A stretch of 64,000 nucleotides of DNA from Salvator merianae (lineage: Eukaryota; Chordata; Lepidosauria; Squamata; Teiidae), in the NCBI GenBank assembly GCA_003586115.2, contig QVOM02000042.1, forward strand, positions 74,473,673 to 74,537,672, given 5' to 3'. Each line of letters begins with the position of its first letter. Within the stretch, counting starts at the first letter, position 1. Under the pieces are notes generated by a model that searched no databases, had not been told where the DNA came from, and worked only from the letters and a program-made list of their open reading frames with translations. Both the position numbers and the translations under genes were made by a program. Positions 12,801-27,800 of this stretch are shown one piece after another.

Positions 12801-15800
12801 ATTGATTACAAGAACTCTGTTAGGTATATTGTAGAACTGCTTGAAAACTACCTTTTTAAAGTCTTTCACAGTGACTGGGTACCATACAGAGGATTTATTC
12901 AGCTACTTTGAGGTTCTCCTCTTTTCAGAACTTTCATACCTTTGCTACCTCTTTGATAGGATTCATGCGAGGAATGTGTATTTTTATAAAATCCTCCTTG
13001 GTTTGACCTACTGTTTTTATATATTGTAGGACTTTATCAGAGACTCCCTCCTGTGTTCTTTTTCTTCAGTTTTAGTGTGTGGCACAGAATAATTACTAGC
13101 TATTAGTGAAGATGGACAGAACAAAATCTCTTCATGTATTCTACCAAAACATGGTACAATAAATCTACAGTTTGCATATTTAGAAGGGAGGAATCAGAAG
13201 CAGTAGCAATAGCAATAGCAGAAAACAGCTCACTATTCGTGAACCACATTTAATTGTGAACTTGCTGCCCCAGGGAGATTATCCTCTTCCACTCCTCTTG
13301 CCTTCAAATGCAAAAACTAGAGGAGCTAAGGACAGTTCCTCTACCCTACCCTTTACGATTCATTTCTGTGGTTTGTGTGACATTTCTGCAGAACTGAATC
13401 CTTGTGCAAATCTTGATATGACTGTACACAAGAATGCATGATCTGTATGTCTTGGCATTTTCCTGTTGATGCAGTTTGGGTTAGCAACTAAACTATTAAT
13501 GAGTTCTATCTATCAGTAGCTAATAGGATGTATTTAAGTTTGAACCATTGTTCTTGCTAAAATCATGACCTGGAAGGGCTGTGGAGCATCATGTTGCACA
13601 AATGCAATGATCAGTGCAAAACAGGAGCTTAATAAAGCACTAATGTCTTTGTGTCTTGTTTGCTACCTTTGAAGACTTTCTGATGTCTATAGTAGAATTG
13701 GAAGTCTACCAATATGAGAAGTGTTTCTGATGCATTTTACTATGGCTGTAATTTCATTCATATGGATCTCCAGAAAATTAGCACCTTATATACACAAATG
13801 AATGAGTTCCTCACTCCTACAGAACAAGCTTGTGTTGTTTTTCATACAAGTGAGTTACAGACCTTTCGGTCAACATTGAATTAATATTGATAAAGATTTT
13901 TTTTTGCATCACAGATATGATGTTTAATTGTATACCTTCCCTTAAGTGCTTCACAGTTTCAACATTTTACAAAGAGGCTCACTGTTAAACAGTGGAATAT
14001 TTTTATTGACCCGATGATGTCCTCAGTTAGTCTAAACCTACCTCAAATCATAGAGCAATTATTTCCTGTTTTTCTGATAATTGATGCACACTTGTTTCCT
14101 TATTAAAATTAGAGAATGTTTAAGAATTGCCCAGCCAGCACCTGCATGTTTTACTTGAGACAGCTTTCTCAGATTTCCTCCTGAATGGAAGGAGACCCAT
14201 ACAAAGCAGCAACTCATTCATAGCTGCAATAGACTGTTAGAGGGAATGAAAATTCTGTTGTTCTTCAGTCTTGGGAATTGTTGAGTAACTTGGTTATGCT
14301 AACAGAAAAGATTAGTGGGAAAATTACCCATTGCTGATGAAAGATGGTGCACTTAGTAGGTACAGTATGAGAAGCAATTTGTTTGAGAAAAGCATTTTGT
14401 GATCTTCTAGAAGATCTTAATTATTTAACTTATTACAGCATTTTGATAGGTTTGGAAATACTATTTAGGCATACATCTTGTAGACTTTGTTGAAAACTTT
14501 TTTTAAAAAAAATGAACAAATGATAAAATTGAGCAAGGAGGCTATTGTGCATTTTTTGTTTGTTTTTAAAAAGTGTTTTTCAAAATCTATGCTGAAGCAA
14601 ACTTTGATATCAGTGAAAACATAACTATAATTCTATAACTGCTGCAGAGGAAGTCTTAGTTTTGAGTCTGAATTTATAATAGTTTTGGTTGGGATTCCTA
14701 CCAGAGAAGTTCATTTGCCTATCGGCTTCTCTTCTTTACCTGTACTGTACATTTCTTTTCAGAGAAGGAATTTGGAACGAGTACAGATTGCTTTCTGGCA
14801 TTGAAATAAATGATGAAATTTGTGTGTTTTGATTTTCCACTTAAGACTTACAAAAAGATAAAGATGCTTTCAGGTTGAACTCACCTCCTGCTATCTGCAG
14901 CACTTGGAATCATCCATACTAGGCTTTGTGTGAACAGGCATTCAAACCTGTTTGGAAGGGTGTAGAGAGGCTTGGGACTGCTAGGTGAAGTAGGCTTTCC
15001 TCGGCATTGAGGAGTATTATGGAACAGGGGAGCATCACGAAAACTGCAAGGGATCACCTGTTCCTTAATGATATGAATGCTGCTGTTTCTTTATCTCCTG
15101 CTTGTCATGACATCTGTGCAAGTGCAAGATTGCCCAGCACATGGAGTGGAAGAAGTGGTGGTGTCCTCATTGTTAAGGAATAGATGAGTTTCTTAGGTTT
15201 TGGGTGCTCACCTGTTTCTTAAAAGCCCTTCATGATAGCCGAGGTTTGCTAGGTTCTTCATCTGGTAGTCCTGCACCTCTTTACACCCCTCCAGACAGGT
15301 TTGAATACTGCCTATTCACACAATAAACCATACTGCTTGGCAGTGGAATAGAAGACATTTTCTGTAGCCTTCTTTGAGTAGGTGCTGTAGATCAAACCAT
15401 GGACATCTGTATGCAAAGCAGGTGTTCTGTTGCTAAGCTGCGGGCACCTCCTTAGGACGCATGCATGATCTCAAAAAAAAGTAACTTTTTATTATAGGAT
15501 AGTCAAACAGTGCTATATGCTATAGAAGAGCAAAACAAATATAATGAAAACAATGTTGGAAGCATGCCCGTAAAACGTTTTCATTTTTAAAAATCTCTCC
15601 TGCAAAGATGGTACTGGCCTGTATTTTTCTGCTGATTAGCTTTGTCTGTGGCCAAACGGGTAATCTTTTATTTCTTTTTATTTCTTTTCTTTATGCAGCA
15701 GAGAGACCAAACAGAGTAGCAAAGGAGGAATAAAACAATTCTTTCCTCCGCTATCCCAGTTACTGAATATGTGGAATTCATGTTCTCCTGTAGCTACCAA

Positions 15801-18800
15801 GTGATTTTTTAAAAAAACATTTCTGAGCTTTAATGTAAGCATCTGTGCAAGTTGCATAAATTAAGAAGTCAGTATCCTTCAACATCACTGGAAGTGTTCC
15901 GCCCTTCAAGAGGCATCTGCTGTTTGCTGGTGCAACCACCACTGAAGTAATTTTAATAACAATTACTCAAGGATCACTTAATCACACCTTGAAATCAAAT
16001 TGTCTTCTTGCTTCAACCTCAAATTTTGATAAGCCTGGTTTAAATAATTTTTGGAAAATTTCTAGACATTTGCAGGAGAACAAATATCTCTACTTATTTT
16101 GCTAGCAGCAGCCAAAGAGGCTATCCTTTCTGCTGATTTCTTCATGTTATTCAGGTAATGTCTTGAAGGGGAAGCTAATGTTTTTTGTCTCAGACCTTCT
16201 GGAACTAGAAGGAGCATGAAGTAGTAGCTGGCTGCCTGAATTGGGAGCTTCCAATTTACTTTGATGGGGGGAAAAACACTCTCAGAAAATTGAAAAAATA
16301 GTGAATGAAATGCTCTTCTTTCAGAGTCTGGAACTACTGCTAGAGTTAGGTTCTAAGAAAAGACACTGCTCATGATATTCATATGGCCAAGCGAGAAGAC
16401 AGTTGATGAACTTAGAGTAACAACTACATAACTGTGTATCTGTCTGTGTTTTACAAAACATCCATTCTATCAGCCTCAGCAGTACTGCTAGCAATGACCC
16501 CACAATTCCAAGTCTCGAAGCACTCCTAAGGGAATGGGTTCTGATTTCATTATATTCTTCACAGGCACTCTTTTCAAGAGCACTATGTATAAACACAAGC
16601 TAGCTTCTGGGGCTTTCTGATATGCTCAGAACATCAACAGCACTCTTGAGATGCACCAAGAAGGTGCAGAGATCTTTTATTAAGCATCCAAGGAGGATGA
16701 GGCAGGAGAAATGTGACAGCAATGTACTGCTTGGTGCCTTAAAATATATATTGGGTATTGAGAAGCAGGAGACATGAATGTAAGCCCCACCAGGAGGAAA
16801 GGGAAAACATTTTCCATTCATCTGCTGCCTAATGAGGAAAAAGAGATTTGTCAGACCCACAGTGTGTACCACACAGAAGACTTTTTTTTTTTTTATCAAG
16901 TGTCTAAAGAAACTCCATGGAACATATCATGGCATATTTATGCTTGCCCTGTGCAGTCTTAATACCAGGAGCATAGAACCTGCAGGCAGAGTATCAGTGT
17001 GAGTGCCACCACTTTACTCAGTGGCAAAGGTGTGTCATTTTGGGAGTCTCTGGGATAATCTGCCCAATGTGTGTGTGCTATATTTTGCTCCCTGTGTTTT
17101 GCTTTATGGATTAGCCTGACTGGGTTGCAGTTGGGCAGGATCTCCTTTCTTCTCCCACCTTGTTACCTGCCTCCTTATCCAGTCCTCCTTTGTCAAGGGT
17201 CTTTTGTGCCTTGGCAATAACATCTTTCCTACCTGTTCATCCTACAGTACCTGCGATACTCTGTCTTCTCATATTTCAGGGAATGTAAACAGAAAAAGGA
17301 AATGGGCTTCGGTCTGTCAAGATACCCATCCTGAGTCTAGCAGAAGCGTAACAGAATAGTATGGGAGGAATGAGGTCACTTTCTACCACTTCAGGAACAC
17401 ATGTGGCAAGAGCATTGTCTTCACTGATTGGTATCCAGTATGTATGCCAGTTGGTGGCTCCAGTAGCACAGAACCATTAAATGCCCTTTCCTATCTCCAG
17501 GCTAGAAATACCTTTTTACAATGCACACTGAGAAGAGGCAGAGTTGAAATATAAAGCAAAGTGGAGATACCACTGTTTTAAGGGCCTGGTATACTCTTCA
17601 TAGTGCCATAATAGGGGATATCTCAATAGAACAGTATTTATTTATTTGAAGGTCTCAGGGTGGTGACAGTAAAATCTCTGTAAAAACAGATACAATAAGT
17701 TAGCTAATACAGTGGCAGTGCCTGCATTGGGTGGGCATACCCTCAGCCAAAGATCAGGGTAAAGAGTTGTGTCTTCACCAGTCATCTAAATACATATAAA
17801 GAGAGTGTCTGATGCATCTCAGAGGGAAGACTATTCCACAGCCTTTGAGTTATCACTGCCCTCCCAAATGTCCCCACCCCCTTAACTACTAAAGGGGTTG
17901 GCACTGCCAAGAGGACCTCACCAGCAGATCTTAGGGCACGGGCAGGCCTTATGGTGTTCCTTTAGATGCTTGGGGTCCAAGCTATTTACGGCTTTATAAA
18001 TTAGCATTAATACCTTGAACTGACTTGGTAGCAAATAGGCAGCCAGTGCAATTCTTCTAGGACCAACGAAATGTGTGTCCAGCCAGTTAGCAGTCTAGCT
18101 GCTGCATTCTACACCACCTGTAGCTTCTGAACTATCTTCCAGGGCAGCCCCACGTAGAGTACATTTCAGTTGTCCAGTCTGGAAGTTAACGGCATGGATT
18201 TTTGTGGCCAGACGGTCTCTGTCTAAAAAGAACCGTAGCTGGCAAACCTGGAAATAAGTTCTCTTGGCCTTTGCCTCCACCTGAGCTTTGCGTGTCAGCT
18301 CAGAGTCCAAGAGCACTCCCAAATTACACACCTGTCACTTTCTTTCACACCTGTTTCTTTGATGGAGCAAAGAAACTCCATCAAGAACAGGATGCCTCCC
18401 TTCATGGGCATGAGATTGTGTGTAAACAACATCTCCATCTTGTCTGGATTCAGTTTCACTTTCTTTGCCCCTCCTTCAGACTATTACTTTTTCCAGATAC
18501 CTTCAACCACCTCTTCTGATCCAAATGTCATGGAGAGATAGAGGTAGGTATCATCTGTGTATTGACGACACCTCAGTCCAAAACTCCAGATGTCCTAGCA
18601 GTTTCATTATATATGTTAAAGAGCATGGGAGATAAGAGGAACCCCACAACTGAGTTGCCAGAGCATCAAGCAGAAATCGTGTATAGCCACTTTCTGGAAT
18701 CATCACAAGATGGTGTCTCCAGCTTCCAAACTTCGCAGTCTTTCCAGAAGGATATCATAGTCAATGGTATCAAAAGCTGCTGAGAGATTCAAGAGAACCA

Positions 18801-21800
18801 AGAGAGTGACATTTCCCATGTCTATCTCCTGGAGAAAGTCATCAACCAGGACAACCAAGGCAGTTTAGTGCCATAACTGGGTCTGAAGCTAGATTAAATG
18901 GGTCTAGATAATCAGCTTCCTGTAAACATGCTTGCAGTTTAAATAGAACAATTATTTGAAATCCTGGCGAGCACAAAGACCTTGGGGTGGACTGGTAGCT
19001 ATGAAGTAGAATTTGTTTGTTTGTTTATAAGACATCTATATACAGAACTGCTTTTGGGGGAGGGGGGGAACCTTGAAGCAGTTTACAAGACATTTCTGCA
19101 TGTGCATTGCTAGTGTTGCTGGAAGTCCTGTGAATGTGATCCAGTATTTGGAATGATAATAAACGTGCTTCCTTTCTGTATTTTCTCCCTATTTTGGCTG
19201 CTTTGCTGACAAGATGGTGATGATGCTTATGTACTAGAGAAGTTTAGCTGGTCTGTATATCAGGTTGGTAAAATATCTCCAATTCCACAATCATAGTAGG
19301 ACTTCTAAAAGATCAAAGGCTTCCCCAGCTTTGTGCCTTCAAGATATTTTGGATTACAAGCAGCCTCAACCAAGTGTTAGTAAGTCAGAAATATTAGGTA
19401 GAGTATAAAACATCTACAGATTGTCAAGCTGGGGAGGACTTGGATAGCACAGCTGGTATAACCTGGAAATAGGATTTTATTGTTGAGTATACTAGAAGTA
19501 ACATAATAAATTTAATGCATACAGTTTCAAAAATTATCAGCTTTATGTATTGGAAGATATTTTCAAAATCATTTTAGGATAGGAAGTAACATAATAAATT
19601 TAATGCATACAGTTTCAAAAATTATCAGCTTTCTGTATTGGAAGATATTTTCAAAATCATTTTAGGATAGGATAGTGAAATTTAAGATATAAAACTGAAA
19701 ATATTCCTAATGAAAGAAGTAGGGAACCATTGTATTTCCCCTATGTATTGGAACAAAGATGCTAGCCTACTGCAGAAATTTATGAAATTGTATGCTTTAT
19801 ACCCTGAACTTTCTGTACTTAAAATCCTCTCATCTAGTAAATGAGATCCTCCTAATTCTTTGTGTTTAAGTCTCCATTCAGCTTGTAGAAACAGTAACTG
19901 CATTTTTTGGAATATGAGATTTTCAGTTTTTAATGAACTTGTTTTAAAAAACTGAATTGTGGTACAGTGGCAACCCTTTCACTTGGAATGTATGACATTT
20001 TAGGCATGTTTTATCCCAATATTAGATAATGGATGCTTGTTCCTAGCAATAAGGAAACATTCAGGTTTCATTTTAATTCAGATTTACATTGAATTTTAGT
20101 GTATTGCTGCTAATTCAATTTGCTGTATTTAAACATTGCTGTGCCCCCCACCCCCATTCACTTAACAGACAGAGAGGTTCACTGGGTTGAAATGAAACAA
20201 AGGACTCTTGCATAAGTCATGTTTATTACCTTGACTAAAATTTGATGTGAAGAAGGCAAATATTCTTTAATCTCCTTTCCAACTGCAGTTACTGTACTTC
20301 ATGAATTCTCTGTTTTTAAAATTCATATATCTAAATTCAAAAAAAAAAATCAGAGGAACAAAACATTTCTTTTATTTCCTGTGCAAAAGGGAATTATTTC
20401 TGGTTTTTAATTCTTCTTTATCTGCCTCAGCAATTAGACTGCCTCGTGGGATCTTGTCTGATCTTGAAAGCTAAGAGGGGTTGGGCTTGATTAGTAGTTG
20501 AATGTTTGAGAATACCAGAAGATGGTAGAGTAGACTAGAAGGTTAAAAAAAATCAATTAAGAGACCAGTAGCAAGCTGTGTCTGTGCTGTTGCCAAGGAA
20601 AATGCATGGATCTATTAGTGCATTACCCAGTAATTAAGCTTGACTCAATGGCATCCTTACCAATTTTATTTTTTAAAAATCTCTGTTATAATTTTCTATT
20701 ATGTTACTGTGATCCAAAACAGAAATATTGATCACAGTTAGGAAAACTGTAAGTGCATGGTTCTATCTTCCATCATATTAGCATACATTTTTATTCTTTT
20801 TTGCTTTAATCATGGCTAATCAAACTAAGGAGTTCAATCCAACTAAGAGAAACCCCTGCTACAATAACTACAAAAAAGTTAGTGTCCCTGCAGTGTTTAA
20901 CTGCAGTTAAGGTAAGGAAGATGGCAACTTCTAAAACACACAGGCCACTGTAACATCTTGTAGATGATTGTATTATTTGGTAACTTGATGCTAGCGCCTA
21001 GAATATCATCAAGGCTAGAAAAAGTAATCCTAAAGGAGAATAGGTGATGACTTTGTTAACAGTTGCTTGTTCTTTTTTGGACAAGTCATACCGAGCATTT
21101 AAACAAGGCTACTGAAATTTTTTAAAATGGAAATCATAAATTTTGAGGGTTAATTGATGTCTAGTAGTTTGGCTATGTTAAAAGCATTTGCTGAAATACC
21201 CATTGGGTCTTTGGAGTTTTGCAGTGCATAACCAAGGATGACTGTTAGGTTTCATAAAAGCTACTACTTGGGCATTTTCAAAAAAGTAAAGTAAAATGTT
21301 CTTCCTAAATTTTGGTTCCTTTTTAATATTTTGATTATCATAGTCTTTAATGTTTTGTTTTTTACTTGACTCATCTTTCCTCAGAACTTTAATTGGCAGA
21401 GTTTCTACTCGGGCTAGCTGGTTCATTTTAGGAAATGTTCTTGAGAACCATAATGCAACCCTACTGGGTTTAAGATATATTTGAAATTTGTGCACGAGGA
21501 TCTGGTTAGTTATGAAAGGAGAAATAATTTCACTGACTAAGAGTTGAGGTTGGTTTTGAACTCAGGTAAGGTTTGTCCTGCTCCCAAGTACAACAGAATA
21601 ACCCATTTCACAGAAGGAAAACTGGTGATGCTCAGAAAAACAACCCCTCCAGAAATCACAGATTCACAACACACACACACACACCCTAGATAAAACCCAC
21701 CAACCCCGTCTATCCACCATCCAGCCACATTTCTTTCTTCCCAAAATCTACTCCCAAAAACTTCAAATAAAACAGGCAAAGCCTTCTGCAAAAACATAAG

Positions 21801-24800
21801 AGGCAAAAATGTCTCTATCAGTAAAGAAAATCTTCAACGTAGCACCATTCCAGGCCAGCAGAACACTTCCCCAAAGGCAAAAATCATGTGTGTGCCCATG
21901 CACGAACAACTTTGGTGTCTGAAAACAGAATTCCTGCTGGGCCAGCATCCTTGTATTCATCATGGTGTAACAGATTTCTGTGTAAAATACTTAACAGGAT
22001 ATAACAGCATAGTACCCACTGGAATTTTGAGGCATATCACATGTTTAGGTTAGTTAACTAGCCACCTGTTAGATTAACTACATGTTAGATTGATTAAAGA
22101 ACAGGTTCCTCACTTTAAAAGGTGAATCAAAAATTGACTTTTTTACATTGGCACCTTTTTAAAAAAAAAGATTTTCCTTGACTCCATGATCAAAGCACAG
22201 ATCACTTCTATCTCTGTGGATTGTATTGTAAACACTACATGTTTACTTTTTTCAGTGTCATTGTGCTACAAGAACATGGATTGTCTGCATGGATCTTCAT
22301 GATTTTTAGGGCCCTTTCCAAATCACTAACACATACCATCTGATTTAATACCTTAGAATTTCACAGCAGAAGTTGCCAGCTCAGGGCTTAGCACAGAAGT
22401 ATCATGAAAACAACACATTTGTTTATCTGGGGCATTTATACCCCACCTTTCCTCTTGAGAATCCAAAGTGATGCACACCATTCTTTTCCCTGCCATTTTA
22501 TCCTTAACAGCTACCCTGCACATGGATCTCAGACATGGATCCCTGAGGATTTTATGGTGTTCACATAAAATTCCTACTGTAGAATACTCTTTGCTTGTGG
22601 ATTTAAACTGGATTGGAAGACAGTTTTTGTGCTTTGGATCTGGATTATTGTGCTTTAATGACTCAAACCAAGTGCTGAGTGGGCAGTTTTCCTCTGCCAT
22701 TAAGAGCCATCAATGCCAACTTCAATTTGTTGCTTGTTTGGAGTTGGTGATTTTTATGAAATCACAAGCACCAAGTCCTGTGAGAATGACAGCACAAAAA
22801 CATTAATCAGTGAGGTATAGTTACTCATTTTCCCCCAAACTATGATTGAATCAAATGGATGATTATGAAGGTGGGAACAATGGGATGAGATATTGAAGTA
22901 ACCCAGAAAACTTAATCTATATAGTAAATTCAGAGAGATATCCCCAACCCGTGCTTACTTTTCTGTTGAGAGGAGAGAAGGAAATAGAAAGAATCCCTTG
23001 GCTGCATTGATTTAGTTCAGTGGAAAGAAGAGAGCCATGGAAAAGCTGTCTAGTCACCCAAAGTTTGCAGGGTTTGTTTGCAAGTACAGACCAGAGAAAG
23101 TTTTCATCTCTTTAACATGGAGAGTTTTTTTTTTTTTTAAAAGTTAACCTTTCTCCTTCTGTAGCTAGAAACATGCAGCTGGGCTGAGAATGTTTTCTTT
23201 TTGACTATCCCATGGAGAATGAGCCCCCTCAAGAGGCCCAGTTGCTATGCTTCATCGTCAGAAACTTTTTCCTTGCTTTGTCTGCTTCTCTCAGTCCACA
23301 TTATTTAAAACAGTTCTGTGCTGTCTCTCATTTTAAGAAATTTGCGAGTTGTTCATAAAAGCAATGGCAAAATACTGTAAAAGCATAAAAACAATTAAAA
23401 CCTACGTATTTCTCTGGTGGCCAGTGAACAGGGAGCTCTTATGGTGGTGTACAGATACCTTGCTGCTGTGGTTTGTTATACTTAATGGTCAGCAAAGTTT
23501 AAATTATTCTTTGCAGTTGTTCCCCACTTGCCTGCCATTAGGGAGGGTAAATCTTGTGTCTTCAGAAGAACACCCTGCGTACCTGCCATGAGAATTACAG
23601 TCTTGCAATATCAGACAGGCTTCCAGTTTAACACTTCTGGTGTAGGCACTAAACCACGTTAGGAGACAAAACCATATCCGGCAGCACTGCTACCATAGTC
23701 ACCAGGGGGGCCAAGATATGGTACCTCAACACTGCACTTTGGAACTGGCCCTGCAATTGGGAGACAGGGCTGTGTAGTGCTTCTCACTGACAGCTGGGCC
23801 AGTGACATATTACAGGGTGCCTAAAGCTGAATTGCCACTACCTGCTGAAGCACCTTCTCTAAAAAGGCAGTATTTTCAGCCAGATAGCTATACCCTTCCT
23901 TGACCAGAGTATGGACGTACTACCACTTCTTTCACATTAGGAAATATTATCTCATCATATGTCACAGAGAGATGTTTAGTATTTAAATTATTTATTAATC
24001 GCTTTTCTTAAAAACAAAACTATTGTACAAGAACAAAAGAAAAAGCAAGAAAAATACAAATCTTTTCAATATCATTAAAACTACATGGAAATAGTCAGTG
24101 CCACCTATATTTGCCCTGCTCACTGACAGAGATGATTCGAATTGTGAGAAGGAAGTATCAGATATTAATCCAATAAGTCTCAGAGTGGGTTGCAAGAAAA
24201 CCAATGTAAACCAATGAAAAAGAACTGACTAAAACAAAAACAGTGCCTGAGGAGGGTAAAGAAGTGCATCTTCACCAGATGTCTAAATATATACAGTGAA
24301 GGTGCCTGATGGAGAATACGGAGGAGGCTATTCCATACTCTGGGGGTTATCACCGAGAAGACTTTCTCACATTTCCTTATACCTTTAATAGCTAAGGGTG
24401 GGGGCACAGCTAAGAGAGCCTCGTGAGCAGATCTTAGGACATGGGCAGGTATGCATGAAAGATGACTTTTAGAGACTTACAAATTAGTGTTAGTACCTTG
24501 AGCTGGGATCGTAGCAGGGAGGTCTATATGGGAGGAGGGGTTTAGACTTTGAGCTCAGCATGAAGGATGAATTGCATTAACTATGAGAGCAGAAAATCAA
24601 GTTTCTGGGGTGACCATTTCTTATTTCATTGGGCTTAGGTTCCCATGTGGGTGCTAGTGATGGACTTTTGGGGGATTGTGCCCAAAGATGCCAATCTGAA
24701 GATCCAACATTACTGTGCCATCCTAGGATTTGGAAAACTAAGGTTAATACCTTTGGAATCTTTGCTCCGTTATGGAGCTTGCTTGAGCAACCCTTGTAAT

Positions 24801-27800
24801 TAGAACTATAAAGTGGATTCAGTGAGCCAGGTGGTCAGTTGCGACACTTGTGTTCTCTAATAGCTGAACATTAGAAGAATTCTGGGTGTTCTAATACAGG
24901 AAGTAGTGCTGTTAAAGCAAATTCTGATACAGTTAGTGTTTTTATTATTGCATATTACTTACGTACTTGAGTATAGTGTAATGCAAAGATCAGGATCTTT
25001 AAAAGTTTATGTATTTATTTTATTTATGACATTTTTATACAGCTTTCCATTAAAAAAAAATCACAGTGGTTTACAAAACATTAAAAACAAGAGTAAAAAC
25101 ATGGTTAAAAGAATGTTTAAAACACATAAAAAATTGAGTGGGCCAGGGCAGAAACAAACAAGATGGCAAGTTGTATGAGAATGTGAAGAAAGCAATTAAA
25201 ATAAAAGGGAATCCCCACAGGTTTAGGGAATCTTTCAGAAGCCGGATGGCCTGGAGAGGAAGTGCAGATGTGAGTTTGGCTCCTTCTGGAGTGAGCAAAA
25301 GAGAATAATTGCTGGATGGGGCAGCTGCCCTGGAAAAGACCTCACCTTAGACAAAGCACTGAGGGGAAGCAGAAGAAATCAGAAGAGGTGATGATCACAG
25401 TGTAGAAGAAGCAGAGGCACTGCTTGCCCAAAGCCTCTCCGTGAGTTAAGAACATATGAGGAGCCCTGCTGGATCAGGCCACAGCCACCTAGTCCAGTAT
25501 CGTGTCTCACCCAATGATCCACCAATTGCTTCTGGGCATTCTCAAGCAAAAGACAGAGTCAAAACCTTCACCTGCTCTTAATTCCCTGCAAATTGCCTGT
25601 AGAGGAATCCTGCAGTACCTAGGCATTGATTCTAGTAGCTATTGATACACCTGTCCTTCATGAAATCATGTCACCCTTTCTTAAAGCTGTCCAGGCTTGG
25701 TTCGCACAGCACAATATCTGTTAAGAAAGTGGGGGAGAACAGGTATTTTGTGAGGCAGCCCTGATGGGTCCTTGCCATGTTGGTTACTTGAGGCAAGAGC
25801 TTGCAGAGAAGCTTTCTGACAAGTGAGCTTTGTATTCGCTGTGCCTCTGCTTCTTCCATGCTGTAATTGCCACCTCTTCTGGTGAAAGCTAATGACAAAA
25901 GTCCATTACTAACAGATAATCTATGCATGTAGAAGCTCAACTTCTCTGTACTCTTTTGGATCTTATAAAATCTGGCCAGGAGTTTTCAAGTTGACTGTCT
26001 TTTGTTTTTCTTCTTGTTCAGTAGGAAGGTTGTAAAGAAACTTCTGTTGACAAGCTCTTGACTACTAACATAAAAACTGTGCCCGATATACTTTCACTAG
26101 ATTGTGGACTTATTATAAAGTTAGCATGTTTACAAACTGTGGGTGAGTGGCATAGCATTAGACTTGATTGATAGGATAAACTTTGGTTTATCTAAATGCA
26201 GGATGGGCTAGAAGGGGTATATTTTCTGATGCACAGTATTTTTATGGTGTTTTTTTTTTAATTTTTGGTGGACTTCTGGTCTCTTCTGTTTGGAAATTTG
26301 TCCATAAATAAGGCTTGTATGGGCTCGTTCTGATGAATATGTGCACTGAAACATGCCTTTACGTGACTTGGATAAGGTAGGAGAAAAGTGATCTGATCAT
26401 TTGAGTTAAATTATTTCTGGCAAATTGTGTAATTCCTCTGTTAAAAACTGGAATTGCAAGCGACTTTTCCATCCTAATATCTGTTTCTATGATCATATAT
26501 TTGAGTTTTGGCAGGTCTGCTTGCCACAAAGGAGAGATGAAGACTGGCAGTCTAATTCTTAAAAAGGTAAATTCTGTTTCTGTCTGGCCAGTCGTTTGCT
26601 ACAAGGTCTGCAAATTACTATGTATTTTCCCAAATGTGAAAGTATTCCTACATTTTTCTTAATCGGAGATGTGGTAATTGAAATTGGAATTTCCTGTTCT
26701 GTTACTCTTAGCTGCCTGCACTCCCCTATTCTACTCTTCAGTTGTCTTCACTTTTCTGCTTCTTTCTTCTAGCCCCTAATCCCTTGTTTTTCTGTATCTG
26801 CTGAGTCTTAGCATCCTCTCACTTTCCCAGATTTTTCTGCCTCAGGTCATTGATTGTGATCCTTAATATTTCTAGGATCTAAGTAGCTCAGCCTTAGTTA
26901 ACAGCTGTCTGTAACATTAGGTCATGTTGTCCCACACCCAAATGTTTGACCATCACAAATCCCTTATGGTATTCATTTCTGTTGTATTTTAAATTGGTGT
27001 ACTCTAAATGACTGCTGTCATTTTAAAGTAGATTATGTTTCTACTTTCTAAAGTTTTGATAATGGCAGGTAGATTTAATTTTTCTTAACAAGCATTGGCA
27101 TGTTTCATAAGAACATAAGAGAAGCCTTGCTGGATCAGGCCATGGCCCATCTAGTCCAGCATTCTGTTCCACACAGTGGCCCACCAATTGCTTCTGGGCA
27201 TTCTCAAGCAGAAGATAAAGGCAAAACTTTCACCTGCTCTTGACTCCCCGCAAATGGTTTTACAGACATCCTGCCTGTCTTTCCAACCTGGAGGCATAAT
27301 TCAGTATGCATAATTCAGATAATTCAGTATGAGGATGATTGCACAGTTGGTGCATTTCTTATTGATAGTAATATTGGGTAGCAAGGTTCTGATGAATTTC
27401 CTTGTTTTCACCAACTTTAATTCTGTTCTTTTTATTTCACATTTCTGTAATGGAAGCTTGTTGAAAGGAATGTTGGTTGCTTCTACTGAGAGTAGGTTGC
27501 TTCTAGTGCTGCCTGTTCTTCTTGATTATTGCAAACACGTTTGATTATTATTGTTATAACCCACTCTGAGACCTTCAGGTATAGGGCAGGATAAAAATAG
27601 AAACAAAGAAACAAAAAAAATTATTGTCAAAAGTTGTCGCTGTTTCTTAACAGGAAAGAAATACTGTCTCGGAACTCAAAATATCTCTTTGCATTTTCCT
27701 TTTCTCTCAAATTTTGTACCTAGAATTTCAGAAAGATATTTATATCCAGCACTTTATCAATTGGTTACTGTATTGCCTTTTGCAGTTGGTTGATTCAAGC

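Noticed and set aside
15378..15452. Functional tRNA gene on the minus strand
   Set aside because: Degenerate A box and unpaired arms; better read as a SINE head. The same holds for 32304-32379.
20420..20535. Functional 5S rRNA gene
   Set aside because: Too many substitutions in the internal promoter and stems, no terminator T run at the end, and a SINE-type tail follows.
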